A stretch of DNA of 64,000 nt from Misgurnus anguillicaudatus (taxonomy: Eukaryota > Chordata > Actinopteri > Cypriniformes > Cobitidae): the NCBI RefSeq assembly GCF_027580225.2, contig NC_073356.2, forward strand, positions 14,537,501 through 14,601,500, in the 5' to 3' direction. Numbering within the stretch: the stretch's first letter is position 1; the number at the start of each line of letters is the position of its first letter. A program made the position numbers and the translations under genes. The notes under the pieces were generated by a model, which saw only the letters and a list, made by a program, of their open reading frames with translations, was not told the DNA's origin and did not search any database. Below are positions 51,334 through 63,690 of this stretch, in pieces.

Positions 51334-54300
51334 TTATGTCCTCAGATTCATCTGCTTCTGGTAGAGTACAAAATCATCTGGTATCAAATCTAAAAATAAA
51401 ATAAAAACTGTGAATTTTAATGTTTTATAAACTTTGTGAAATATATACATTAATAAACATTTTCTTAACTTTATAAAATAAACATTGACATTAAGTTTTA
51501 TTGCATATACACTTATATTTATACACTGATTTTAGAGCATTCTAGGTAATAATGTATTCTTGTTTTAGTGTTAATGAAATAAAATAAAAACGTGAATTTG
51601 AATGGTGGGATCTAATCGAATACCCCATATGTTTGATAACATGTTTATAATTAATTCATTCTGAATCATAAATTGTGTTACAAACCTACTAACTAATTTC
51701 ATTTTGTTTCATTTTAATCTTTAAATACAGATGACAAATCTGAATGCTCTAATACAGAAAGCCTTGCAGATCATGACACATACCGTTGCATCGATATCCG
51801 AGATTAGACCATATGACGTTCTCCTGAGAGAAGCAGAAGACACCTAACCGCCCGCCTCTCATAGTGGTGTCTATAACCACACCCGAATCTGCCACCAGCG
51901 CCGTACCCTCAAACAATTTTAACCTGCACCATGCAAAAATGTACAGAACCTCAGACACTGCGACACTATAATAGATAATACATATGTGAACTTTCATTTA
52001 AAGACCTTCGTTCATTCTACATACGATCAGACATAATCAACTCTCACCTAATGTAGCCCACCTGTGGACGGTGAGCGAGGTGCCAGCGATAAGATGTTCT
52101 GTCCTTCCATCCCACATTTCTTGGGTCTTTCCAAAGCAAAGTAACTTCCCCAGGTGTGTCACCTGTGTGCCACAGCGCATTACGCAGATACTCACCAGGG
52201 CCTGTACGGGACTTAACTGCCTGAAAGAGTGAGATAGAGAGAAAGCTATGACAGAATACACAACATTTACCAAACAAAAATTGTACTTAATGTTATTAGT
52301 GCATGACCTGGACTGAATAATGAAGAAAAGCAGGCAGCAAGAGCCCAACAACTCTTTCAATATTGTTAAAGGGGGCATTGGATGAGCTATCCGAGTCCAG
52401 CGAGCTAATACAGATTTCCTCAATCCAGTTTCTGCGTAGGTAGTTATATCTTTGAATAAGATCACCTCCAAACCAGATATGGAGTATCCTTATAAGGCGG
52501 CAGACCACCCCTTTCCATCTGTCATCCAATTTGTCATTCAGATGTAAATATCCTTTTATAAAAATAATTCTGGTTGTGTTACTTTTGACCCAAACCTCAC
52601 CAGCCAATTGAGTTGAATGAGTAAATGACCCTAAACATTGAACCGGATGCATCATTTATTTGTGGACTGTTTTCTTAAGGAGGGCATTTGGACTTGCTGT
52701 ACCTACCCTCCAACACAGATGGCAAACTCGCAAACTTTGTAAGCCTTTATTTTTTAAAATTGATTTCACATGTCTTTCCTCACCTTAAGCTGTAGTCCAG
52801 GCTGTGCCGAGGCTTTGAATGGTAAATTCTGCCAGTATGTCTGTTCTGTCTGTTTCCACATGACAACATAGAAGCTGGAAGAGTCCTGATATCCAAAGAT
52901 GAAGCCCACATAGTCATCATCTGTGGCGGTGTTGACGTGGATCGTGCCCTCAAAATCAACTCCGTTAAATGCTGTGTAGCCTAAATAAAAAATGAGGTTA
53001 ATACAGAAACAGATGTCTAAGAAGGGACACACCACTGAAAATATGCTAATTTTCCAGCTCCCCTAGAGTTAAACATTTGATTTTTACCGTTTTGGAATCC
53101 ATTCAGCAGATGTCCGGGTCTGGCGCTAGCACTTTTTGCATTGCTTAGCACAATCCATTGAATCTGATTAGACCATTAGTATCACGCTCAAAAATAACCA
53201 AAGAGTTTCAATATTTTTCCTATTTAAAACTTGGCTAGAAACTATACTCTCATTATGGTGTAATAATCAAGGACTTTGCTACCGTACCATGACCGCAGAA
53301 GGCGCAATGATATTACGCAGCACCTGAAAATAGTCCCCTGCTATTGAAAGTAACCAAGGGGGCTATTTTCGGGCAGTGTATAATATCACTACGCCTGCTG
53401 CAGCCATGTTACAGCAGCAAAGTCCTTGGTTATTTTTTAGCGCAATGCTAATGGTCTAATCAGATTTAATGGATTATGCTAAACTACGCTAAAAGAGGTA
53501 CCGACAGACCCGGAGATCAGCTGAATGGATTCCAAAACAGTAAAAATCTAAGGGAGCTGGAAAATAGGCATATTTTCAAAAAAGTGGAGTGTCCCTTTAA
53601 CACGTTGTAAGTCAAGTAAATAAATTGATGTCAATACTAAGTTGAATGAATTATATTAGTACCTTTACAACTCCATGAAATGGTTCGACAACAACAATTT
53701 CCTTTGTTGTCGTTTGAAAAAAGTTGGATGTATTGAATATAGCCAATAATTTTATTTCGGCCTAGCAAAAGCCTGATTTGCTACTTAGTATATTGAAACA
53801 GACTATAATTTTGTACATCTGCTAAACATTAATTTAGGAAGTACACTAGCATATACTGTAAATGGCCTCACAGCTAATAGACATGAGCTGTGTCCCAATT
53901 CAAGAGCTGCGACCTTATAAGCATGGGACCTTAAAGATGAGCACTCGGTCTTTCAAGGTGGCAGCCTCAGAAGTTCGCGAAGAGAACTGAAATGAGACGG
54001 TCTAACCTTCGGACAACCCATAATTGGCGTCACCTGCTGCACGCGCCTCTCAGCAGGACATAGCGGAAAAGTTTTTGACTTATTAAAATAAATATGAAAT
54101 CAGAAAAATATTAATTTAGTTTAGAAAATATGACACGTTGATGTAGATTAAACTATTCAACAGTATATTAAATTAAATTAATCAACCTTAGAAATATATG
54201 CATCATAAAAATAATAATATTAACACAACGCATAACTTATAATACTAAAACAGTGACAAACTTTTTTTTGATAAATACACACTTTTATTTAATGAAGGTT

Positions 54301-54939
54301 TTAATTGTTTATTATAGAATATTCAGCCGTTATATGCAGCCGTTGCAGGCGCGCAATGAATCTTGGGATATCCTCGGCTGTTAAGGATCCATTCGTTCTA
54401 TCCTTAACATCGCGGAGAAATGAGGACGCATTTTGAGGCTTCATTCTAAGCATCCTTTGAATCGGGACGTCCTTACCAGCCTCAAGTCGCGCTGCTGTGA
54501 AGCAATCGGTCTTAAAATACGTCCTTAGAAGGTCGCAGCCCTTGAATTGGTTATGGAGTAAAAACCTAAAAATGCTTTTAAAGTCTGTGGGACTTTATGT
54601 ACATACCAACAGCCAAACCGGGGTCACTGTTCATGGTCTGCACAATCTCCATTCCCTATACAAAAAACACAGAGCTGTTTTTCTTTACACTACTTGACAG
54701 TCTAAATAAGTCTAAAAACAGAATTAAAAAATACTTCACATGAAAAATAATAATGATTACCTGGTTGAGTACCACCCAGTTGGGGTCAATCTGAGCATCT
54801 CCTTCCGGGTCGAGAACGACCGTCTGAAACGCCCTGAAATCTGTCATAGTGACCTCTGCACTTTCAGGACACACATCCAACAAGTCTTTCACCTTATCGT
54901 TGTCAAAGTCGGTCTCGCATGCATCACCAACTCCATTGG
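51334..54939 (-). CDS. thbs3: thbs3 C-terminal lectin-like domain, 6 exons to stop
   Basis: Exons 54939-54761, 54655-54607, 52980-52784, 52220-52048, 51923-51784 and 51389-51334 encode the most conserved part of thrombospondins. Blocks include [106 protein letters not shown] and [20 protein letters not shown]. The last exon adds [12 protein letters not shown] and TAA at 51334-51336; its acceptor is ttattttTAG, and the residues align with the VPEDFEPFRRQ tail of human THBS3. The terminal exon had to be found by phase and similarity because it is only 56 nt. Confidence 0.93.
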
Positions 54940-57900
54940 CTGATGGGAGAGGAGGAAGTTACTTTTCTAAATTACATTTGGGTTCAGTAAGAGAATAAAT
55001 GCATGACAGGTTATGTTTAGAGATTACTGCACATTACACTCTTAATACTGCATATAGGATTTTTATATAGTATGCAGTGATTTACAGAGTTACTTTCTCA
55101 TGAACACGTTGTTTTCATGTTTAATTCAATAAAATCTAGTTATCATTTTAGAAATTAACAATCAGTTATATGCATTTTATGGTGGTTTGCTATTCTGAAC
55201 ATAGCCTGAGATTAAGGTGAAACCATCAGAGTCTTTTTGGCTGGGGTTGGGAACAAGTCTGCAGTTATCCGGGCCAGGGGGGAGGATATCTGGAATTCCA
55301 TCATTATCATCATCATCGTCACATTCGTCCCCGATGCCGTCATTATCTGAGTCCAGCTGAGAGCTGTTGGGCACTTCAGGGCAGTTATCTCTTGTGTCTT
55401 GATATCCATCACCATCCCTACACACATACAGTATAAATCACACCTGTACTTTACATGCTGAATGCACTTCAGAGAAATATGTCATGAAATTGCATTAAAC
55501 TTACACTAGCAACTAACTAACTGAATTCAAATATTAATAAAATACACATTATCGTATTTCCTTGTTTGTCATTTCTTAAATAAGTAAAATAAGTGACATG
55601 ATTACTTACCTATCCTTGTTTGTATCACACACGTCTCCCACTAAGTCATTGTCCATATCTGACTGCAAACGGCAAGCCATAACAAAAAAAATTGTATTCA
55701 AACATGCCGGGTGTTTTGATTGGTATACACAGTACTGTATATAATGGCCCACTCAATGGCTGAAATGGCTAATAAGGCCTAATAATGCTTGCCTTTTGGT
55801 TATTTATAAGATGTTTATGTTAAGGGAAGTCTTTATTATTAGATGTTTCTGTCCAGTCAATTCCAGTCAATTCTGCGGGTTCCTCAAACGTCTCCCAAAT
55901 CACCACGTAAGGGTGTCTCTGCACATCTCTGACACTAGAATTCCTTATAAAGCTATAATCTAATATAAAATGTAATTTCAAACTTGCTGGCCAGTAATAT
56001 ATTTGCCAATATTATTCCCATTTTTACAAGATGTAATATAAGTCTCAGGTGTGCCTAGAATGTGTCTGTGAAGTTTCAGCTCAAAATACCCCACATTTGT
56101 TATAGCATGTCAAAAATGCCCCTGTTTTCATGGGCGTACCTTTAAATGCAAATGAGCTACAGCTTTTGGTTAAAAACAGATCGGATTCCTGTGAATACAG
56201 TCTGGGACAATAAGCCGCATTAGTACTACAACATGCTAACAAACACATTTAGAAAAGCTTTTGAGTAAAGTTAACCAGTTAGTCAGTGGCCGTGGGTGGG
56301 GCTTCATCAGTGTGATGTCACATTAACAAGAGAATCAAAACGGCATGTCTAATAAGAATGCTCTGGTATAATGTGGATTAACAAAGGAGGAGTGGGTGGA
56401 TTTTTATAATTGTAGGGTTGTTCACACACTGCTAACCCAAATTTATGTCCAAACACCTTGTAAAAGTGGATTTTGCATAATATGGGCCCTTTAATATGTC
56501 TCCAATAGATTTTACATTTGCTGTTCGATTGTTCTGTTCGTCTTACCTGCAATGGGTCATTGACCTCAGGACAGCTGTCACATGCATCACCCACACCATC
56601 TCCATCTCGGTCTGTCTGCATGGGGTTGGGCATCTTTGGACAGTTATCCAACACATTAGGAATTCCTATGAAGAAATATAGTACAGTACACTAAAGGAAA
56701 TGGAAAACACTATGTAATGCACACACAGACGTAAAGATGGGGTAACTGCACCATCTCCATCAATGTCATTGTCACAGATGTCTCCTTTGCCGTTCCCGTC
56801 ACTATCAAGCTGATCTCCGTTGGGAACACTGGGACAGTTATCACAAGCATCACCATAGGAGTCTGTGTCCGAGTTTTGCTGGTCTTTATTAGGCACCAGA
56901 CGACAGTTGTCCTGAATATATTATAGTAGCCATTGATTAGAATCTGTCCTATGGACTTTATGTTTCTAATAAACAGTAAATATGCTCAATCATGATCAAT
57001 CAAATATTTTGTTGTTTAATAACTCTTTTCAACAAAAACCTCAACGTTCTTAATTCCATCTCCATCTGCATCGTCATCACACTGATCGCCAATGCCATCT
57101 CCATCTGTGTCCTCCTGCCCAGAGTTCGGTGTATTCACACAGTTGTCCTACACAGTGATTTTACATTTTTAATATGCATATTATATAGACAAAATGCACA
57201 ACTGAACCTATATACAATATGTTTTGTCTTCCTGTTAAAGGATTAGTCCATTTTCTTAAAAGAAAAATCCAGATAATGTACTCACCACCATGTCATCCAA
57301 AATGTTGATGTCTTTCTTTGTTCAGTCGAGAAGAAATTATGTTTTTTGAGGAAAACAATGCAGGATTTTTCTAATTTTAATGGACTTTAATAGAGCCCAA
57401 CATTTAACACTTAACTCAACACTTAACAGTTTTTTTCAACGGAGTTTCAAAGGACTATAAACAATCCCAGACGAGGCATAAGGGTCTTATCTAGCAAAAC
57501 AATTGTCATTTATGACAAGAAAAATAACAGATATACACTTTTGAACCGCAGCTTCTATTCTAGATCCGGTCGTGATGCGTCAGCGTGACCCGACGCAATA
57601 CGTCATCACGTCAAGAGGTCATAGAGGACGAACGCGAAACTCCGCCCCAGTGTTTACAAGTGTGTTGAAAGAGGACCGTTCCTACGTTGTTGTGTGTTAA
57701 CTGATACTAATTAATGTCTTTGTGTCAGTTTATTGTTTAAAATGGTCCGCAAATGTGCGTTTTATATATGTAACACGTGACCTCTCTACGTCACTACGCA
57801 TTTACGTTAGGTCGCGCTGGACCGGACCTAAACGAAAAGTTGTGCTTTAAAAGGGCATATTTTTTATTTTTCTTGTCAAAAATGACAATCGTTTCGCTAG

Positions 57901-60900
57901 ATAAGACCCTTATGCCTCGTTTTGGGATCGTTTATAGTCCTTTGAAACTCCGTTGAAAAAAACTGTTAAGTGTTGAGTTAAGTATTAAATGTTGGGCTCT
58001 ATTAAAGTCCATTAAAATGAGAAAAATCCTGCAATGTTTTCCTCAAAAAACATAATTTCTTCTCAACTGAACAAAGAAAGACATCAACATTTTGGATGAC
58101 ATGGTGGTGAGTAAATTATCTGGATTTTTCTTTTAAGAAAATGGACTAATCCTTTAAGGATTAGATCACCAAAGAAATGTAAACCAATCTTTTGTCCTGC
58201 CATTAAAACCCAGTGAAAATTTGGTGATTACACACATCACATGATCCTTTGACATGTTCTTTATGGAGCTTGACAAGACCCTGTTCACTATATGCTGTTG
58301 TTATATATATAAAGTCTTTAAATTGTTAAAACTTCCTTCTTTTGTGTTATGTGTACTGTATACTGTGTAATAGTCTGTCCTGTCCTTAAGCTACTTTACA
58401 TCAAACCATCCAATTTTTCAGAGCTGTAAAATATTAAAAAGAAGACAAAATGTCATGCAAAAGTTATGTTGAATATTTACCACTCTGCAGTGTTTGTCAT
58501 TGTCAATACATGGTAGAGGCTCATCAGGGTAACCATCAATGTCAGAGTCTGGACCACAGGTATTTCCATTACCTGCCCATCCAACATTACACTGTAAGAT
58601 TTAAAGAGGACAGAAAGATCAGGCATGTGAACTCACAATGGCGAGATTTCAAAAGAAGCAAACTATTAACGAATCTTTAGTAGTAAAAGCAAACATCATT
58701 AATACTGAATTAATAAATTGATCTCACCACACATGAAATGTCACCGTTGCGGCCCATCACACAGTGTGCGTTCACATCACAGGGGTCAAAGCCCAGGGTA
58801 GCACACGTCCTTCTCGCAAAACATCCTGCGGTTTGATTACCCACAAATCCTGCTTTACACTGACCACACATGAACGATCCCTATAAAAATGGTGCATTAG
58901 TAGTGATTGGTGAAGTTGGTAATCATCATTCTGCCTTTTCAAAACTTTGATTTACTCACCACTGTATTGATACAGTCTGAATTGGGCACACAATCACCCG
59001 AGTGATCAACGCACTCATCGATGTCAACACACTCCTGAAAGTCACAGTTAAACAAAGAAGCCACCGTGTTAAAACCACAGCTAAAATCACTAATGAAATA
59101 TCAAGACATTGGGGATTTTTACCTGCTTGTGGCTCTTGGCAAACTCCAAACCCACTCCCTTGAGTGTTGGACCAGTGAATCCTTTTGGACATCTCTCACA
59201 GGTGAAACCTTTAGCTGTGTTCACACACAAATCTGCAGAGAAACAGGGCTGAGCGATGCACTGTGAGAAAGAGTTTGTAGAAAGAGAAAACGGAACATAG
59301 TTATGTAGTTTAACATATATATCATAGATACCTACATACAGTGTATGGGTGATTCTCACGAAACTATTGAAACACCACGGCACTAATGATTTTAGCTTTA
59401 AAATGTGTAATATAGTAACATTAAAAAGCATCAGAATTAACACAATACTGTGTTCTACCTTGCACAATGTGTGATTTCAACATAAGAATTTATAACTGTA
59501 AATTTTATCTCATTTTCTGCTGAAATTCTCATTACCGCAATGTGTCCGGCTGTGTTTGAACATGCGTTATGTTGTAATTTAATCAAATTAACACAAAAAT
59601 ATTAAGAAAAAAAATAAATGGATGTTTTGCTAGACTACTTTAGATGACAGAAAAAATATTTACTGAATATTCATGTATAATAATAATGAAGAAAAATTAG
59701 GAAAATAATGTGTCCATGCCTGATGTTCTCATCCTCCGCAACACTTTTTGAGAACAGTTTAATCACACATACAGAATTTTAATAAAGTTTGATTTTGAGT
59801 GACCAAGCACATGGACCAGTTACTTCAAGATGGCAACCAGGTAAGATCATTTTTTACAGTTAATTTGAAATATTGTCTTGTCAGAATGCTTACACAACAT
59901 TTTGATTATCATTACCGCAACAGATGCTTATTAAATGTTAATTTAATTAATAGAAGCATAATACTTTGATTTTAAATGCATGTGCAGAATCTCAAAATTA
60001 TGTTCTTTCAGGTTTGTCATGTCATTTTGAAAATATGTCAGTGTTGATGTTTTCTGACTGTTGCGGTAATGAGATTTTTTAGGACTAATTTTTTTAATTA
60101 TGTTACAAAAAGTGTTAAATGATAAGTAAAAGTTTTTAAATGAATGTTCCCATTTACTCCAGACTTTGTTTTTCAATGTCTGGTGGGAAAAAAAGTAAAT
60201 TTAAGCAATTTTTACATTTTCATGCTTGACATTTTTAAAACCAAGTTTTCGTGAGAATCACCCGTATATACAGCCACGAAAAAACTGTTTTGCCTTTATC
60301 ATCATATCATCATGTATTGTGACAATTTCAGTCCAGTACCCGTTAAATTCCAAAAGGAAACATCGGGAGTGACAATAAAGACAATGTAAAAGACAAGAGC
60401 GCATGCTAAGACAGATGAAAGATGTCATTCCATCAAGTTCCTAAACTACATGTTAAAACATTTAGCATTGTGTTTTTTTTATTAATATAAACTTTTTTGC
60501 AGTATTCAAAATCTGAAAACATTGCATCTTTTTGTTAGTTTGTCCGGTTCATGCAAATAAAAACATTATTTTTCAAAAATGTTGTTGACAAAATGAAACA
60601 AAAATGATAATTTTACTTGCACCTATAAATAGTAAACTTAAAATCTGAAAATAATTTTGAAGTGGTCTCTTATTTTTTATCTCATTTAGCCTATAAAAAA
60701 TTATATAAATATTTGAATAAGCTTATAGTTAAAGTTTATACAGCATTTGCAACAACACTTCTAGAATATGAGTTTTAATTTAATGTTAACTTCATTTAAG
60801 GGGACATTTCACAAGACTTTTTTAAGATGTAAAATAAATCTTTGGTGTCTCCAGAATACGTATGTGAAGTTTTAACTCAAAATACCATATAGATCATTTA

Positions 60901-63690
60901 TTATAACATGTTAAAATTGCCACTTTGTAGGTGTGAGCAAAAATGTGCCATTTTGGGTGTGTCCTTTAATATGCAAATGAGCTGATCTCTGCACTAAATG
61001 CCAGTGCCGTGGTTGGATAGTGGAGAGTAAGGGGCGGTATTATCCCCTTCTGACCTCATAGGGGGAGCCAAATTTCAATGACCTATTTTTTCACATGCTT
61101 GCAGAAAATGGTTTACTAAAACTAAGTTACTGGGTTGATCTTTTTCACATTTTCTAGGTTGATAAAAGCACTGGGGACCCAATTATAGCACTTAAACATG
61201 AAAAAAGTCAGATTTTCATGATATGTCCCCTTTAATAATGCACACTGATTCAACCCACAAAACAAAATATAAAGTTTAGTTAACCTCATCAATGTCTTGA
61301 CAGTGTGTTCCATTGCCAGTCATTCCCTCTGGACAGGGACCACACTGATACCCTGGATACATCATGACCTCTAAGCAGGTCACGCCACTGTAGCAAGGGT
61401 TCGGCTGACAGCGTGACTGAGGTTCATGAAACCCTGACAGACAGAGAGAGAAAGAGAGAAAGATACATAATGAGCTAAGATGTTATCTAACATGCTGAAG
61501 TTTATTATTAAATAAGCTTTAGAGATGCTTATGAAAATCATTTCATTCAAGCAATGTTCTTTATTACTAACCACACGCTTGGCATTCCAGGATTGTGTTC
61601 CTGATGAGAGACATCTCTTTAGTCTGGAAGACATAATGGACTAATTAGAGATAATAATAAGATAAACTTTGAAAGAATATGATTGATTTGATTCACTCAC
61701 TCCTGTGTTTGTAAATTATTTATTCATTCATGAATTCCTCTATGTCTCTGTCTTACCTGCTCTCTGATATCTTCTCTAAGTTCTCCCATGATCTGATTAA
61801 AGATGACTAACTGTCCAATCAAAGCTTTGGTTTGATCACCTGACCAAATAAGATGTTTTTATTAGAACAGTGCAGCATTACAGACATGAAGATAATTTAA
61901 TTCTCATATGAATTTAACAATCTTTGTAATGTTTCTGATATTTACCAAGGATGGCGTTTATATCACTGGTTACTGTAAAGTCACAAATAATTATGTTTAA
62001 TGAGTATTCACAAAGAATTTAATACACTTCAATCAAATAATTTTAAAGTAAGTCACCTATTTTTTGCATTTTCAACAGTTCATGATTGTTTTAAGTAAAT
62101 TGTACTTTACTGAAGTTGGTAGCTTGCTATTAAAGTCATTGTTTTCTGGTTGGCAAATTTTTTCCTATGCATGGTGGCCGAAACTCTTACACAATATCAG
62201 TGGCGGCTTTTTTCGAGGGCGCTCGATGCAAAGTTCATCACAACATGTATGTAGTCCGTCATGTGTGTGGTTCATTATGTCAAAATATGTGTTCTGCGCA
62301 TTGAGATATCCTATGTGCATCACATGTTTTGTCAAAATAAGGGTTTATGATAAAAGAGACACTCGCGTTTGCCAGACACTCGCATAATCTCACGCGTAAT
62401 TAGAGTTTAGTGTTAAGTGAGTGTCTTGCATGTATTTTGTGAACGTGAGCGTCTCTTTTATCATAAACGGTTTTAACGCGTGTGCAGCAGGCACTTATTT
62501 TGACAAAACACGTGATGCACATGGTTCACATGACGCAACAAACACATATTTTGAAAACACGAGCAACACACATGTCACTCCGAACTCTTATTTTGAATTT
62601 GTGCCCCTCTGATGAGCAGTCCCGAGCCGCCACTGCACAATATACTAATTATTTCTGAAAATGGGGAACAAAATCTTCAATGGAGCAAGATATGTCCCTC
62701 CACAAAGGCGTTTTCATTACCACAAGAGGGCAGTGTGACATTACAGATGACATTACATTGTAAATCAGTCAGATGTACAGTATGTTTATGATATACAGTA
62801 TGCATTTTAATACATTTAAGGTCTATGAGCGGCAGTCAGAAGAGTCAATCATACCTGCATTGTTTATAGCTGAATCTCCTTGGATTGGACAGTCAATAAG
62901 AAGACCAGCTGTAGCCAGAGATCCCCCCAGCGCCAGTTTAACAGACTCCACTGAGCCCTGAAATATTAAAAAGGAATTTACACTTTTTTAAACATTTTGT
63001 ACATCTTCCCACAGTCAAATCTACAGCTTCATCAAAATAAGTGTCTCATGGGATAACCAGAACAATACGGTACAGTCAGGTTTTTAAGACTGGGAGAAGT
63101 CATATCTACTCTTTATTTGAACAAATCACCTGTATCCTGGCGTAAGACTTCTGTCCGGTGCGAACATCCACCGATTCAGCTTTCGACGGAAGGCCGACAA
63201 ATGAAGGAAGACCCTGAGCAGAGTCGACCAATCGGCAGTTCACGTAAAGTTCAAGGTTTATGTGATTTTTTCTCAGGCCACCCACTCTGAGAATGAGTGA
63301 CTGTGCGCGTCCCTCAGCAAGGAGAGGATTTTGTAAATTGACAGAATGGGCTTTTCCATCAGACCGCAAGTATCGAACAAGTACTGAAATAGGCGAAAGC
63401 AAACATTTAGCCCTGGTACAGCCATAAACGATTCATTTCACAAAATGTACGTAAATGATATAGTGACTAAAACATGCTCCTACTTTTGTTGATCTTGCCT
63501 ATGGCAGCAATCTCCAGGTACTTCTTGTTGTCCTCCTTGTCGTAGAGGCCAAACAAAACCCCGCCGAGTTTGGGTGGCAGCATGAAAGTGGAGGTGATGT
63601 ACAGATCTCCCACTGTCTGCAGCGCTCCAGATAAATTCTCTATAGCTGCAGCCGTCTGATGAGCGTCATTTAACGCCAACAAATTTATCA
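51334..63690 (-). CDS. thbs3: Thrombospondin-3, 22 coding exons, signal-peptide exon missing
   Basis: This secreted pentameric calcium-binding glycoprotein of the extracellular matrix lacks only exon 1. Exons, 5' to 3': 63690-63484, 63383-63130, 62957-62855, 61972-61946, 61839-61757, 61623-61572, 61433-61285, 59260-59123, 59034-58960, 58880-58728, 58591-58481, 57147-57040, 56911-56752, 56665-56547, 55662-55610, 55417-55224, 54939-54761, 54655-54607, 52980-52784, 52220-52048, 51923-51784, 51389-51334. Every junction is GT-AG with matching phase and no internal stop; the sum is 2780 nt, 926 residues. Human THBS3 has 956 residues and 23 exons. Domain order: N-terminal laminin-G-like, coiled coil, four EGF-like, type III calcium repeats, lectin-like C-terminus. 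The linker ([41 protein letters not shown]) matches THBS3 rather than THBS4 or COMP. The start codon is beyond base 64000. Paralogue thbs3a or thbs3b is undecided. Confidence 0.95.
53021..53596. mobile_element. TTAA-type MITE in a thbs3 intron, 576 bp
   Basis: Inverted arms share gggacac.ccact, gaaaatatgc, attttccagctcccc and ggaatccattcagc; right junction CCCT|TTAA, left junction mutated to CTAA. It lies between exons 54655-54607 and 52980-52784. Confidence 0.7.
53890..54550. mobile_element. Decayed hAT-like element in a thbs3 intron
   Basis: Ends CCAATTCAAG(A/G)GCTGCGACCTT in inverted orientation. Interior sequence is shared with 34103-34991. No transposase. Confidence 0.6.
54761..58591 (-). 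CDS. thbs3: thbs3 type III calcium-binding repeats, 7 exons
   Basis: Exons 58591-58481, 57147-57040, 56911-56752, 56665-56547, 55662-55610, 55417-55224 and the first part of 54939-54761 encode a run of Asp-rich DxDxDGxGDxC repeats, for example [50 protein letters not shown] and [19 protein letters not shown]. These wrap a large number of calcium ions around the C-terminal globe. Two exons end in weak donors (57039: gtttttgttg; 55223: gtttcacc), yet phases and homology require those junctions. Intron 57148-58480 is largely one 915-bp foldback transposon. Confidence 0.93.
56016..56490. mobile_element. TTAA-type MITE in a thbs3 intron, diverged
   Basis: The left half (gtgaagtttcagctcaaaat, tttaaatgcaaatgagct) is a diverged copy of 60800; right end GGGCCCT|TTAA. 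It lies between exons 56665-56547 and 55662-55610. Confidence 0.55.
57239..58153. mobile_element. Long-arm TTAA foldback element in a thbs3 intron, 915 bp
   Basis: Inverted arms of about 280 bp begin AGGATTAGTCCATTTTCTTA and are roughly 95% paired; TTAA at 57235-57238 and 58154-58157. The CpG-rich centre holds a short ATG frame [12 protein letters not shown] followed by a stop. It occupies most of the intron between exons 58591-58481 and 57147-57040. Confidence 0.85.
58728..61433 (-). CDS. thbs3: thbs3 EGF-like (type II) repeats, 4 exons
   Basis: Exons 61433-61285, 59260-59123, 59034-58960 and 58880-58728 encode visible residues about 243-414; the last EGF module is completed by exon 58591-58481. 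The calcium-binding EGF consensus DIDEC is explicit in exon 59034-58960, and the first module ends DIDE just before an exon boundary. NGT (after GMTG) and NQT (after FVG) are potential N-glycosylation sites, the first shared with human THBS3. The 2.0-kb intron 61284-59261 carries two transposable elements (59347-60263 and 60800-61231). Confidence 0.93.
59347..60263. mobile_element. Inverted-repeat element in a thbs3 intron, 917 bp
   Basis: Ends GGGTGATTCTCACGAAA inverted over about 20 bp, with GTAT on each side. Interior is AT-rich with repeated cattaccgcaa words in both orientations. No transposase. Confidence 0.65.
60800..61231. mobile_element. TTAA-flanked MITE in a thbs3 intron, 432 bp
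   Basis: TTAA|GGGGACAT at the left and ATGTCCCCT|TTAA at the right. Interior includes tatgcaaatgagctg and ttactgggttgatc. Half and diverged copies at 45040 and 56016. Confidence 0.75.
61572..61972 (-). CDS. thbs3: thbs3 coiled-coil oligomerisation segment, 3 short exons
   Basis: Exons 61972-61946 (27 nt), 61839-61757 and 61623-61572 encode visible residues about 188-242. Hydrophobic heptad spacing runs through [20 protein letters not shown] and continues to [12 protein letters not shown]. In the COMP-type thrombospondins (THBS3, THBS4, COMP) this helix forms a parallel five-stranded coiled coil locked by the two cysteines at its end, both present here. The 27-nt exon is very short but keeps frame (1+2 phases) between neighbours. 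Confidence 0.93.
62198..62635. mobile_element. hAT-like MITE in a thbs3 intron, 438 bp
   Basis: Inverted ends CAGTGGCGGCT with a perfect 8-bp target duplication CACAATAT at 62190-62197 and 62636-62643. An inner inverted pair (gtttatgataaaagagac and its complement) surrounds the centre. No coding. Confidence 0.88.
62855..63690 (-). CDS. thbs3: thbs3 N-terminal laminin-G-like (TSPN) domain, 3 exons
   Basis: Exons 63690-63484, 63383-63130 and 62957-62855 encode visible residues 1 to about 188. The first exon starts two bases into a Val codon (human equivalent: the Val of QVIDLL). Recognisable blocks are [61 protein letters not shown] and [16 protein letters not shown]. In the family this domain contacts heparan sulfate and other matrix partners. 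It is the least conserved part among thrombospondins; the RTGQK motif and GKINK spacing follow THBS3. Confidence 0.93.

Noticed and set aside
51334..63690. thbs4 or comp instead of thbs3
   Set aside because: The coiled-coil linker ([21 protein letters not shown]), GFHEP after the first cysteine pair and the C-terminal tail match THBS3; COMP also lacks the N-terminal laminin-G-like domain present here.
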